DNA of 64,000 bases from NCBI RefSeq assembly GCF_030936135.1, contig NC_082598.1, forward strand, positions 14,264,687 through 14,328,686, given 5' to 3'. Every line of letters starts with the position of its first letter. Position 1 is the stretch's first letter. The notes under the pieces were generated by a model, which saw only the letters and a program-made list of their open reading frames with translations, was not told the DNA's origin and made no database searches. The stretch is from Gavia stellata (Eukaryota > Chordata > Aves > Gaviiformes > Gaviidae). A program made the translations under genes and the position numbers. Of this stretch, positions 47,947 through 61,400 are shown piece after piece.

Positions 47947-50900
47947 TGTGAATACTTACGGTTACATGGAAGGACATGAGAGTTGTGTCTGTGCACACTA
48001 AAAAACCTAAATATCTGAGAGTTCAATACTCCATTGGCTTCCTTTTTTGAGCTTAGCAGAAATGTGTAATTCAGGCAAAGCAATTGATGCTATCTTAAAT
48101 GCTGATCCCAGCAAAATATCAAAACCAGAAAACTACTCCCTAGTCATTAACCTTTTTCCAAAGAGCTTAAAGTTCCTTTGCAGATGAATTTCAAAGTGAC
48201 ACTTAATGTAACTGAACCCAGGACAATAATGAATGCACGGTAACTCGGGAACTTAGAACAATTCATTATCAGGCACACAGTTAAGAAAGTGTCATTAATA
48301 CTGGCTTACAGTGACAGTGTAATGTCAGAATAAAACATTAGCAGTCAGATCCAAGACGCCTGGCTTTGCAGAGGCATTCTCCCCAGTTCCCTGTGTGGTG
48401 TGGGGGAGCAGGGACTGGGGAAGGAGGATCCTCCAGCCCAGCCCACGCGGGAGAGGAGGAGGGACTCGGACCCTGCATTTAATTTCTTTATGAAGGGTCA
48501 GCTCACTTTTTTATTTCAAACCTTAGCCTGAAGAGAAGACACATCTTACCTTTTGCTAAATATCATTCACGCAGTAAGTTCAACACCTCCCTTAGGCTCA
48601 GGCACACACATTTTCATGCCTCAGAAGAGCGAGTTCTAACCACCAGACTGCTGGAAGAGGTAAAATGGGGGCACTCTGCACATCTCATTTCATACACTGC
48701 TGTTGTGCGTAAAAGGAATAGATGATTTCTGCAGCTATAGGTAAAGGCTTTCGGTTTTATTCCTGCCTTAGCTTTTCCCTATTGTTTACCTCTAAGCATT
48801 TATGTGCAAAATCTGCTGCATACTGCTAGACGTGTGTTTGCGTGCTTGCTGGTGGGGCTTCAGTTACGAGCTATCAATTTGTGCTCAAAAACAAGGATCT
48901 TCAATCTCCTGAAGTGCAAGTCAGAATCCTAAACAAGACATTAAAATCATCTGGCCATGCACTTGAACCTTCAGTGTCCACTGGGGCACTGGCAGTGCCC
49001 AGGAATCTTTCCTCCTTGTGGATTACTTTCCATGTGAATGTCTCAGCTTTGATAAAAGTGTATAATAAAGCAAGATGAAAAGGTGCAATAGCTCTTCAGA
49101 AAAAGAATCAAAATCAGAGGGAGACAGGTGCTTGCATAAAATACAAGACTGTAGGAGGTTAATCTTAACATGGATATACTTAAAAGAATATCAGTACTTA
49201 TCCATTAAACCTCATGAAATCACCATGAAGGAAGATTAGAAAATTGGGATTTCTTTCACTTCCTTTCCTGCTGAATCCAGACATTGGTTAAAAGAGCATG
49301 AGACACACAAACCCCACACTCCTCCTGTTTTACTTAGGGCCTGATAGCATCATCCAGCACAGTGCTCATTTGCCGTTAGACCAAAGCTGGGTGCCTGCTC
49401 CCTTCTCTGAGCCGCCTGAGCAGTCCCTTCTCCCCAGGCAGGAGGCACAGCAACAGCTCGACCATATGGTTGAGTGGCTGCTGATTACTCACAGGAAAAT
49501 TGTTCCAAATCACTATCTATCAACTGTTCATTTTCATAAGACACAGGACTGTTGTACCTTATTGCGCAGTATGTTCGTGGGATTTTGCAAGTGTAGTTTT
49601 GTTGTTACATCTTCTGCCTTGGGAGGGACCCAGGCTCTGCTCTTGCCTGCGGTTTCCCTTTCCCGTCAGTGTATTTTAATGAGCTGGAATGTTTTTCTGT
49701 TGCAGAGTACCAAAGTCCCACGGCACTTGCAGTCTGGGAATTGCTGGCTTTTGTAAATGGTTTCTGTTGGGCTTTTTGAAACCAGATGCTGACTATTGAA
49801 ATAATGCATGATCCTAAACAAATAAAAGAAAAACTGGGAACATCCAGTCTTCACAGAAGGTGGAATCAAATATGAGCAAGTTCCATTTGTTTTCTGCTTT
49901 TTGTATTCAAAACTAATGTGTACCCATGAGATTTCTGAAGCAATCCATTCGTAGTGCATAATCTGAGCAACGAGTACCTTCAAGAGGCTTCTTGCAGGCT
50001 CTGATTGCTTCAGGATCCCAGGGACACGCGTTTCTCATTCAGGGTCTGTAGCACTGGACTACAAGTAGGTGAGGGCAGGTCTTTCTACCATGCAGGTGAG
50101 ACCTTTCCTTTCAAAACCTTTCTTCCAAGGTGAAGGCAGTTCTTCCCTTTCCACAACTCAGTGATCAGGGATCTCACACAAAGTGGGGAGAAATACTTGT
50201 CCGGTGCTCTCCTCTGCCTCAGGACGGTCTAATCCAGGATTAAAGGAAAGGCCATTAACCATAGACAGAGGTAATTTTTCTCTGTGGGTGCATTTGGTAG
50301 AACTCTCGCTGAAGCCTCACTGCTGATGAGCAAATGAGAAAAGAGGATGCTGACAGTGGAAAGGGACTTTACCACATCCTGCTTCCATCTAAATTGTACT
50401 GAGGATCCGAAAATCTTTGTTGCTATAAATCTGGGATGCTGCTTTTCTCATTACTTGGATAATAGAAACACTGACCATAATTGCTGGCCATTAAACAATC
50501 CCCTGTAGAAGAGACGAAACCTTTCTGAAAAATACTGCTGTTTTTAACAGAAAAGAAAATCAGAAGTTTTCCACTGAGTCTACTAAATTGCCTTTGGACT
50601 TCCAATCTGTTTTTGTGGGCTCTTGTGCCAGTCCTCCTGTTTCTGTCACTCTCTAACTTTTCCCTGTTTTTCCATAACCATCTCTTAATAATATTTTTGT
50701 GTGTAAATCACTAGCTCTGTCAAGAAGCCAGAAAACCAGGACTCCCTTCTTGTTTTGAGCTGGTAGAAATTTTTCAAGAGAGCATGTTCTGTCAGATAAT
50801 GAAGATTTGCAGGAATCCACAGGTTGCAAGGGACTATCTTGGTTTCCATGGAATGCTGGGAGGAACCTTTCCTGCCAGCCTGTTCCCCATCTCCCTGAGT

Positions 50901-53900
50901 CCTGGCAGCCCGTAGGTGTCAGCTTTCCTGCCCTCCAGTTTCAGAGGCACCAAAAGCCCCTGCGGGGACAGTGCTTTGATTGTTTTGAAGTGAACAAATG
51001 CACCTTCTGGTCCTGAAATGATGTTTTTGGAAAAATATCTTCCTGGGAGCTGGTGAGCTTTAGTCATAGAGAGTACCTCATTAGCACTCATACGTTTCCT
51101 CAGCAAGTGTGGAAGCGTTGGCTCTGTTGCACAGACCTCTATTCCCAATAGCTGTATTTCCCCTGATTTCCCTTTATTTCTCCCTTGGAACTACAGAGGG
51201 ATGAGATGTGCTTTGCTGGAGGATTCACAGTGTTTTCTAACGCCAGAGGGACAGGGAGAAACCTGGTCTCTGAAAAGGAATATGACCCACTGGGCACCAA
51301 CTCTTCCATCCACTCCTCAAGAATCTGCTTTGTCCTGCCCTATCACACCCATTTTCATCCCAGGTTTCTCCCTGCCCTTGCATCTTGTGCTTCTCCTCTC
51401 CTTCTCACTTACTCATCCATGGGCTCCTTCATCTGTGCTGCCTCTCCCCACCTGAGCTCTGCCAGCAGTCCCAGGCTCCTGGTCTTGACCATCTCTTGGC
51501 TGTCCCCCAACCCTAATCTCCAGCCTAGTCTCCTGTGTAATCTCAGACTGTAGCCTCTTTCAGTGGTTTGCCCTTTTTTCCCAGACTCAGCTTTGCTCCT
51601 TCTCCTCCATGGGTAGCGGTCCAGTTCTCTTTGTTCCCAAACACAACGCGTCAGCATTGAGTGAACCACATACCAAAGAAGGTTTTGATGTCATACACCA
51701 TTTTGGTTTTAGGTTTCTTAGCATTTTACTGAATTTGATGCAACACACTAGTGGGTCTTGTTATCACAGAGAGGATCAAGCACTCTGTGACCTGTGTCCC
51801 TTCTGCGCAGACTACGGGCACTAACTTGGATTTAATTGGGTACAAAATCTATCACAGGAATAGGATAAACTGGGATCCTGAGAGCTGCCTGTGGCTGAGG
51901 CTGTAGAGCACTTGGCTTTGATTTTACCCAGTTCTTTAGACAGCATGAACTTGGGATTATGCTCAGGTGTGTGTTTGGACTGTGCCTTTGCAGAGAAGCC
52001 AAACTTTGGACTGTGATGATTTCTTTGCATCAGCTTGCAGCTGTGAATTGGGGGCAGCAAGTGAGAAAGGTGTTCAAGATGAAGGCAGCATCTTTAAAGG
52101 TGACTAAAGAAGAATATAGTTCTCTATCTTCATTCTCAGAATGGGCGTAATGGAGAAAGCTAAAATTCTCTTAAAAATAAATCAACTTGAGCCATATACC
52201 ACACTTCGATAGAATATTAATCAGTGAGTGGTTAAAATTAGAGAAAGGATTAAGCTACGGAAAATATGAGGTGGTAGGCAAGGGACCAAACCTACTTCTA
52301 GTATAAATGATGTTTGTCTATGCATCTGTTCGTGTTTAGTAGTAAGCAAAAGGCTTGACTTTTTCATTATTGGCCATCTTTCCTTTAGACAGATTGTGAA
52401 GAGGGACTCCATTCTGCGCTTTTCTAGCAGACATGGACGGCTATTTAACAAGGTTAGTATCAGTCATGATAATTACCATCAACATGTCAGAAGAAAACAT
52501 TTTGATAGATTTCCATTCAGCAGCTTTTACCTTTTACCTTTAAAGTAAAAGAAAATACTTCAGCTGGCATTTGCTTTTATGTTGCTACTTTGATCTTCCA
52601 ATGGAAATGGATCTATAATAGCACTAGTAGCTTCCCTTGCATCCTTTACATTGAAGAGACCTTTTCAGGTAACACGATTTCTTGATAAAAGAACAAGGGA
52701 CATCATAGTGCTCCTTACTTTGGCCCCCTTCACATTTCTCTCTTTCTTCTACATTTTGTTATTGATGGACTACCTTACAGGCTGGCTGCATGGTGTTCAC
52801 TTGCCAATTTGTTTTTGCAGCAAATGGAATGAATTTTCTTAGCCTTACATGCCCCATCTTCCCCTGTGATACACACTTCTGTCCTTTTGGCAACATAAAA
52901 TTCTGCGTGAGTGTTAATTGCCAATTGCATTTTGTGTTAAAATAACATTTCTCCTCTCACCCCCCCACTATGCCAAATTCTTCATCCAACAAGAGGGATC
53001 ATTCAATGTAGTTGTGTTTTAAGTAATGTAAATTCAAAACCAAGCCTCATTTCTAGTTTGTCTTAAAACCAGGAGATAGATGTTTTTAAATGTGCTTTCA
53101 TAAAATGGTTGGACTTTCCTACAAAAATGCTTGGCATCTACGAAACAGTATAGTGAAAGACAAAAACCAAAACATACAGACATTAAGATTTGTTGGAGCA
53201 AATAATTTTCTTCCAGCCAATGTGGAAAAAGAATGCCTGAAATACATCAAAGCTAACACTGAAATAGAATTAATTCTCATTTTAAAAAGATGAAACTTCT
53301 CAGTTCCAGTCTCTCAGGATCCTGAATTACAGTTTGAACACTTTCATATGAATACTGATTAGAGAGCAATAACTTTTTGTCCTGTAGCTGATATTGAGAG
53401 CAAGTAACATAGATGTAGAACTTGAACAGCATGTATTTATAGTTTTTTTGAATTTTATGTTGTGTGTACTGCATGCATTGTGCTCTTCTTTACAGTCATC
53501 TATATAACGGTATCCTGTTTTCTTTCATAGCTTTTTTCCTCCCTAGTTGAAGATTTGTAAAATAGTCATATTAATCTTGAATTCTTCAGAGACTGGGAAA
53601 AAAGAGAGACATGTTTCTTTCTACTGTCTGGTCACTGTTCTGGAAGGACATATTTTAAGCTCCCTGGGCTGTGGAAAGTTTCAAACTCAAGTCTTCCATT
53701 TTCTGGATAAATTTCCTCAGTCTTAAGCTGTCACAGGTACTGCTAGTCTGGGAATATACTCTCTCTAGGACAGCTGTAGATCTGAGCTAGATGGAGGTCC
53801 CATTGCCTCAAGAGAGGTAGGACTTTTAGACATACCCCAGTGCTTAGGACATTTTACTGATGAGCTCTGTATGTCTGACACAGCTGCCCAGGTCCCTGAG

Positions 53901-54285
53901 GTGCCTATGAGGTTTCCCCATGAAGTACCCCAAGGTCTCCCTGTGAAGTAAAAGAAAGGAGTAGGCTCTAAGCACATGGTTCTGGATTTCCCTGGGCTCT
54001 GTGGTTCAGGTATCTAAATTTACAACACTTGAATATTTTAGCCACTCAAGTCCCTTATTAGAGCTACCTCATAATTCTGGATCCAGAAGATACAGAAGAT
54101 ACAGCTAAGTCTGGGTCCAGGAAGGACTGCCAAAGAAGTCATTTCCTATTTTCATGGCAGAAATGGCATCCTTTGTGGTTAAAGAAGACCCTTCTTTGAA
54201 GTACAAAGAATTACTGTCACTAAATCTAATAAAAAGTTGATTTTACTTGAAGATAAGACTTGGTGGGAAGCAGAGGTGCTCAATT
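47947..54285. other. Intergenic spacer, middle part
   Basis: Unique-looking sequence between the CR1 fragment and the solo LTR. Somewhat richer in C and T at 51.2-51.6 kb, where overlapping frames are open on both strands. No gene recognised. Confidence 0.7.
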
Positions 54286-54290
54286 CAGAG
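54286..54290. repeat. Target site duplication CAGAG (left)
   Basis: Exact 5-bp direct repeat with 55422-55426, immediately outside the TG...CA ends of the LTR. Confidence 0.85.
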
Positions 54291-54683
54291 TGTGGTGGGT
54301 TGACCCTGGACTGGACTCCAGGTGCCCACCAAAGCTGCTCTATGACTCCCCTTCCTCAGCTGGACAGGGGAGAGAAATGTAATGAAAGGCTCATGGGTCA
54401 AGATAAGGACAGGGAGATCACTCACCATTACTGTCACGGGCAAAACAGACTCGACTTGGGGAAATTGGTTTCATTTATTACCAATCAAAGTCAGAGCAGG
54501 ATAATAAGAAATAAAACCAAATCTTAAAAAACACCTTCCCCCCACCCCTCCCTTCTTCCCAGGCCCAACTTCACTCCCAATTTCTCTACCTCCTCCCCCC
54601 GAGCGGCACAGGGGGACGGGGAATGGGGGTTGTGGTCAGTTCATCACACGTTGTTTCTGCCGCTCCTTCCTCCTCACACTCTT

Positions 54684-55110
54684 CCCCTGCTCCAGTGTGG
54701 GGTCCCTCCCACGGGAGACAGTCCTCCACAAACTTCTCCAATGTGGGTCCTTCCCACAGGCTACAGTTCTTCACTAACTGCTCCAGCATGGGTCCTTTCC
54801 ATGGGGTGCAGTCCTTCAGGAACACACTGCTCCAGCGTGGGTCCCCTGCGGGGTCACAAGTCCTGCCAGCAAACCTGCTCCAGCGTGGGCTCCTCTCTCC
54901 ATGGGTCCACAGGTCCTGCCAGGAGCCTGCTCCAGTGTGGGCTTCCTACAGGGACACAGCCTCCTTCGGGCATCTGCCTGCTCCAGCGTGGGATCCTCCA
55001 TGGGCTGCAGGTGGATATCTGCTCTACCGTGGACCTCCACGGGCTGCAGGGGCACAGCCTGCCTCACCATGGTCTTCACCATGGGCTGCAGGGGAATCTC
55101 TGCTCTGGTG
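54684..55110. repeat. Tandem 41-52-bp repeats inside the LTR
   Basis: The motif TGCTCCAGYGTGGGYYC followed by CCACGGG-like and CAGTCCT-like segments recurs about nine times, with starts near 54691, 54737, 54782, 54831, 54879, 54931, 54982, 55023 and 55064. Spacing is 41-52 bp. The units are diverged and produce long spurious frames on both strands. Confidence 0.8.
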
Positions 55111-55228
55111 CCTGGAGCCTCTCCTCCCCCTTCTTCTTCACTGACCTTGGGGTCTGCAGAGTTGTTTCTCTCACATATTCTCACTCCTCTCCTCTCTGGC
55201 TGCCGTTGCTCAGTTGTTTTTCCACTTT

Positions 55229-55238
55229 CTTAAATATG
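55229..55238 (-). promoter_or_regulatory. Possible LTR TATA-like box (CATATTTAAG)
   Basis: On the minus strand, within the presumed U3, a TATTTAA motif about 185 bp from the LTR start. It sits in the expected order with the AATAAA about 750 bp downstream. Function is inferred only. Confidence 0.35.
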
Positions 55239-55378
55239 CCGTCACAGAGGTGCCACCACCATCGCTGATGGGCTCGGCCTCGGCCAGCGGCAGGTCCATC
55301 TTGGAGCTGGCTGGCGCTGGGTCTGTTGGACATAGGGGAAGCTTCTAGCAGCTTCCCACAGAAGCCACCCCTGTACCA

Positions 55379-55394
55379 CCCCCCCCCCCCCCCC
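55379..55394. repeat. C16 homopolymer within the LTR U3
   Basis: Sixteen consecutive C (G on the LTR sense strand) at a place where the related stump at 22.7 kb has CCCCCTCTGC. Length is likely to vary between individuals and assemblies. Confidence 0.8.
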
Positions 55395-55421
55395 AAAACC
55401 TTGCCACGCAAACCCAGTACA

Positions 55422-55426
55422 CAGAG
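55422..55426. repeat. Target site duplication CAGAG (right)
   Basis: Partner of 54286-54290. Together they define the integration point. Confidence 0.85.
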
Positions 55427-58400
55427 TTAAGCTGAAATTCTTGAGAGAGGAAGAAAGGCTTCAACATATGGGCATTGAAAGTAGGCAAAAATGGAAAGGT
55501 GCAGAAGGGAAGTTCAAAAATCTTCAGAAAATTCTGATGGAAACACAGAAATTTATCTGTCTATAATAGCTCATGATAGCATGAGAGAAAGGCCACCATG
55601 TGCAAAAAAACTTTCCCTATTAATAAGGTACAACCAGGTAAGAATAAGCTATGGCTGGAGCAACACAAATATGTTTAAATGTTTATTTTATGCCTAGTCT
55701 TGCCTTGTTATGTCAAGGAACCCACCATTGTTCAGGAAGACATAGGATTTAAGAACAAAACTTTGTCAGATTCCAGATATTGGACCAGAGTGTTTTTCTG
55801 TCTCCTAGAAGCACTCCCTTCTCTCTAGCCTACTCTAAATCCATTTCTATCTTTTCGGGCAGGAAATCTGCAGATCTCAAATCTCTGGTGAGAAAGCAAG
55901 AAAGATTTTTTTTCAAACACACTTGCAGATGTGACTGCATTATATCTTGTTATATTTAAGCGCATTGTTTAGCTTGGGAGATTGAGGCTTCTGACACCTA
56001 TTGACAGGAAAAATCTATCTTTTATGCTACAAATGTTTTCCTATGCATGATTTCCTATCCATATTTTGACTTGTCACTTGTAAAGGGATATGCATTCCAA
56101 AGCTGTTGGTGAACATGAGGCAGGTGAACTAAGAAGTACCTCTCACAGCCATCCCTTTTAATTATAGATTAATATGTATATGCCACATAATGAGCATATC
56201 ACAGTGTGAAAGATCACAGGGATGGCTGCATTATTTCTACAGAAAGAGTTTTGGAATAAATGTCTTCAAGAAAAATGCAAGTATATTTTCACCAGATCAT
56301 ACATTTTAAATCTTACAACATTCATTTGTGAACTGACTTAAACCGTTGATGGAAAGTGAGAAATTTTTTATTTGAAGTGTGCTAAATGGAAAAGGTTTAA
56401 TTTGTTATTCTCAGCTAGTACAAATAAAGTAAACACTCCTTTTTCTTCAAGGAGAAAACCACAGTCAATTAATCTGTTCATACGTATGTGTGGTCTTCAA
56501 GAAAAGCAGGGATATCTCCCTGATACAGATACTGGCTCAATAAACCAATAATCTTGGTCCTGCCAATAAGAGACAGCAGTACAACAGGGTGGAAGGTGAA
56601 AATCAGTATGGACACATTCAAGGTTGAAAGGCACAAGCTGAGGGAATTAGATGCATTGCTGTAATACAAATATACTAAAACCATGCAATAAAGTAACCCA
56701 GCATTTTGTCGTGTACGTAGCTGCTCAATGCACACTGATACTCAAAAAAAAAAAAAATTCCTTAAAATGATAATGCAGCCTCATATGAATAACTTACAGT
56801 CCTGGTGGGGCAATTGTAAACAGTCAGCACAGTTCACAGAGAAGTTCTTCCAGAGAGGGACAGCACAATGTCTTACAGACACAGAGAGCTTCATTTGTGT
56901 GGAACGATTGAAAACCCCGTGCCAGGAGGGTGTTTGTGTTGTGTGTTGCCAGGGGAATATTTGTGTATTTGGAGAGGGAGACGAATACAAGTGGGGGTAA
57001 TATGAAGCAATGAAGGATCCAGAAAAGGCTAGTTGTGTGGTCCTATTCATCTTCAAAACAGAAAAAAAAAAGAAGTGGAATAAAATTGAAGACTGATAAT
57101 ATGAAATGGTATTCTACTCTTAATGGTATATTACTCTTTTAAACGTAGTTCACAGAGTTTGACCTGTAGGATTCAATGTCACTACTACAAGCTTTAGCAG
57201 ATACTGTATTTTGAAGAAAACAATGAGAAGGTAATGAAAGTTACTGCTAATAATATGAAAGCACGCTATCAGTTACATACTTTTAGGAGCGTTTCTCTGC
57301 CCAGACTGAGTGATTATGCCTCTCATTTGTAAAAAAGTTACATTGCTTATTCAAATAGCTGTGCCTATAAGATAGCAAAAACGTATTTCAGAAATCTCTT
57401 TAAAATACATGTTGTTTTGCTGGGTCTCTTGCTCTATTTAGTGTTCTTTCTTTTTTATTAGCTGTCCAGTATTAATGTTTGCCTCTCTGAAAAATGTAAA
57501 ATTAAGCCTGCTACTGCAGTAAGAGGAATGCTGGCTACAAGAAAACCCTCTGAAACACTCTGTCCAGTGGACTTGGTGGGGTTTCAGCAGGCTCTAAGCA
57601 TTTCCAAGACCTTTAATTCCTGGAGTTTGAGACTCATCTTAACAGTAACAGCATAGGTGGAAAACCAGCTCTTTTGTCTGACAGGTCTGTTGGTGAGAGA
57701 AGGAGAGGGGGGATGTATGTCTGTGGGTGGTGTTTGGCAGGACTTTGGGAGGGCAGTGATTGATCTCTGTCAGTCAAATGGTGTTCAGCGGGGATCGATT
57801 TCTGTGCTGCAGTGTCGCGCGTGGATGTTTGCACTCCACAGCCCGGTGGAGCGAGTGCCCCTGCCAGACCACGGGAAAGGCAGGATTTACAGAGAACCAT
57901 GCTGGTTCTCGTGAGGAGGTGCACAAGCAACAACCCAGCTCTGATGACGGCTCTCATCCTCTTTGCATACTTCTTCATTTCAACTCTTCACAGCTGTCTG
58001 TGGTTTGATTCCAGAGATTTTTCCGCTCAGTGAAACTAGCCTCTTGTGCTCTAGCTGGCCAGAGCTGGACAGAGGACAAGGCACTGATGACAGCCACTGG
58101 TGTCACTGCAGCTGGCTCCGCCTCCACCCCACTCCATCAGCCCTTTTCCTACTCTCCGAGATTATATAGCCTGAGCGTTCAAATACAAATGGGAAATTTG
58201 TGGCTTTAAAGGAAGTGTTGTATATAATTTAATGCAGAAAAATTCCATAGATCTGCATTATATGGTTGCTCATTACATTTAAGAAATTGATTTCACCCAT
58301 TAGCTGATTTCCTGAATGCTTTCTCCAGTCTCTCTCTAGCTTCAACTTACATCTTATAGAGCTAGTTCAAGCTGTAAATTCCTTGCAGTAGTGTATGACG

Positions 58401-61400
58401 TACCTTAATGTGTGGATATAGTGTTTATCATGATGGGGCTCAAGACTTAAAGCATTCTTTCTTTACTAATTAACCACACCGAAATTGCCTCAATATCTTA
58501 GCACATTGACTGGAGAATATTATCTTCATATAGAATTGTATAGAAAAGTTATAACTACTAATTAAATTGTATAGTACTCCTCCAAGAGGGATTTTTCAAG
58601 TACAAAATAATCACTGTGGGAAAATTCCAGGGATGTAATATAGCACACATCAAAATAGTGAAAAAGTAAGATACAAAAAATTCTCCAAAGTGCTAGTTCC
58701 AACATATTTTTGCCCATGAAAGTGTCTATGACTAAATCTATTCAGGTAATTCCATTCAAAGGGCACTGATTTTACGTAATTCTATATGCATGGGCATACA
58801 TTTTAGAAGGACTTGGATTTTAGGATTGTTCTCAGTTGTATTTCTCTTAATGAGTATTGAAAACTACAGAGGTTTTGATTTGTTTACTTTATTGTTTATA
58901 ACTGACTTAAACCCCCAAACATCGAACAACAAAGCTTTCTGCCCTGTGTTATGATTTTGAGACTCTTTCTTGGCTATTCTGTTTGTCTATTTCGTAAAAA
59001 ATACTCTAATTGATTAGATACATTCCTCCTTCCCAATTAAAAATTACAAAAAAGGGAGTTTGTGACTCTGAGCCAAGTTCATTGATGTATAGAGCATAGC
59101 TAATATCAGTCATTACTAAGGTCCTGATTGTACTGTGTATTTTCTCAGAAACATGATTATAGCAAGATACTTTGCATTGCTAAATGAATGCTAAAAATAT
59201 CAAAACATTTTTTCCAGCTGGCCAGAGAGTAGTTGATCCAATCACTAACATACAGATAAACAGAAGTAACTATGCTGATGGAAGCTAAGATGATTAAGCA
59301 CAGTATGCGTAGGAGATCATTTAGCTACTAGTATGCTCTCCAGAAGAAGAACTGCAAAGCTCTTGTTTAAAAATCACACCAATCTATCATGGCGGTTTTT
59401 GCGTGGCACCAGAAGGATCTAGAAAATCTTTACATTATTCCTCATTCAAATTTACCATGGGGCCTGTTGGCAGCATGTACTAAGGGACTAAACTGCAACT
59501 GCTCTATAGGAAAAAAAAAAATCTGTTTTTCTGAGCAGGACTGATGACTTTGGTTCCAGCGGCTGCTATAAGTTGTTGTTGCTTTTGCAGTTCCTGAGCA
59601 GCTCAGCACTGCAAACAGGTGGGGTCCTGCCTTTGCTCACTTCATATTCAGAGCCTGCATAGATGAACTTATTTAGCCATGGATGAAATCTGGGCCAGAC
59701 ATAGAAATAATGGGGATCATTTGCAGGACAGTAGGTTGTTCCAGGTCTCCTCTTCAAGCAGGTGAAAAACAGAAAAATGGTTTGGGTCTTATTCAGCCAA
59801 CCACAGTTCCTCAGTATATCCCAATACAACAATATTTAGGGTCAGTTTAAACTGTCAGAAATCAATTTGAAATTGTGATCACATATTTCTGCAAGCAGAA
59901 AACATCTAAATGAATGGAATGGATGGATGGATTGGTGCCTCGTATTTCCTCTATGATGTACTTTGATGTCATTTTGAACAGTGTGCCAAGATCTATAATC
60001 AACCCTCCCAACCCCCCAAATCTACAGGAAAAACTTCTGGAAATATTTCATTAATCATTTTTGTCAAGACTACAGATGAAAGGAGCCATTTGTATTTTAT
60101 GACAGTTGGTAATTAAACATTTGCAGCATGGTGCCAATATTTAATACACAATGTAGAAGGAGCAAACTGAACAGAAGGTAAATCTGGCAGAGCTTAATGT
60201 GGAGTGATGCTGCGGGAATGTGCATGTGTGATCAGAACTGTAACACCACAGAGCAAGTGGCATTGCAATAAAATGTTGTAGCAGCAAACTGCTTTTCCAG
60301 CTGTGTTAGACTTCCTTCCCTCTTCCCTGGAATAGAAATGAGAAAAAATATTTTACCCTTGAAATGACTTGGAGAAACTAGATGAGACTTTGGGAGTTAA
60401 AATCACTGGCTGCTTTTGGAAGGCAATAAAGCTGTATAGGATAAATGAGTCCCAAGGAGTTTCTTTTGGTTTTATGACTGCCCCACTTTGGTTTTCCCCT
60501 CCATCTCACTGAGTATTTTGTAAAAACCGTCCACGTCATATTTAGGTTGCCTTCCCTGTCTTCATTTTCTGCTAGAAAGCAAGGCAGTATTCTTTCCAAG
60601 AGTCTGGTTTTGTGTAATTTCTCAGCCCTCTAATACCACTTTCACACATAAAGATAGAAACTGTTTAAACACCTCCATCTTAATCCTGCTGAAATGATCA
60701 GATATGTTCCTGGTTTTTCATAAGAATTAGACTGCATCTCCACAAACTGTCTGTGTCATCACAAACAAGATTCATCTGACTAAATGTCAGTGCACAATGT
60801 GCATGTCCACGTCTGAGCTGTGTACACTAATGTTATGCTCCATGGAGGGAGAGCAACAGGGAGAATCATCTGCTAAAAGAGACAAGCAAGACAGAGCAAG
60901 TGCACCACATCCTCAGACCATCTTTTTTTTCCTTCCTCCCTCCCTCTTTATTTTTGAGCCTAGTTCTGGCTAACTCAGCTGCAGACGTGTACATTTTTCT
61001 TATGTCTAATGCTAGGGGAGACAAGTCCCAACCAAGCATGTCTCAGGCTTATTCCCAGGCTGTGTGACTTTTCTTGTAGTACTTGTTCTGTCCTCACAAA
61101 GCAGATACCATACAGAATGACCTCTCTTCTTCTTCTTCTTCTGCACCATTATCAGGGCCTCCCATGACAGGCCAGTTCCTTACAGCTATGTTGGTCAAAA
61201 GGAAAGATGAACTAAGAGTAAACTGGGTCTCCGCAGTGTAGCTGAGGGTATTCTCTGACCTGTGCAATAAGCAGACAAAGATAATTAGAAGCAGCATAAC
61301 GTTCAGTTTGCAGTCAGTGGAAGTGCCATGGACTCTGGTTAAAGCTGATTTCTTTTTTTTTTGCAAGCAGTAGAGTTGTTTGAGAAATGATCGTGCGGTA

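Larger units (their letters stand above)
54291..55421 (-). mobile_element. Solo LTR of an endogenous retrovirus (ERVL-like), 1,131 bp
   Basis: Bounded by TG...CA and flanked by an exact 5-bp duplication CAGAG (54286-54290 and 55422-55426). In the probable sense direction (minus) it begins TGTACTGGGTTTGCGTGGCA and ends CCACCACA. A TATTTAA box lies near 55,230 and an AATAAA at 54,474-54,479 (plus-strand TTTATT). No gag, pol or env sequence adjoins it, so it is a recombined solo LTR. The sequence resembles an LTR family abundant in neoavian genomes; a 5-bp duplication fits ERVL-type integration. The family name is not certain. Long open frames inside it are repeat artefacts. Confidence 0.88.

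Noticed and set aside
54623..55268. Two overlapping plus-strand frames of 173 and 212 codons
   Set aside because: They lie wholly inside the solo LTR and arise from its tandem repeats; no family similarity or splice context.
59566..59832. 88-codon minus-strand frame (LKRRPGTTYCPAND...)
   Set aside because: Looks gene-like in composition but has no recognisable family and no clear flanking splice sites in frame.
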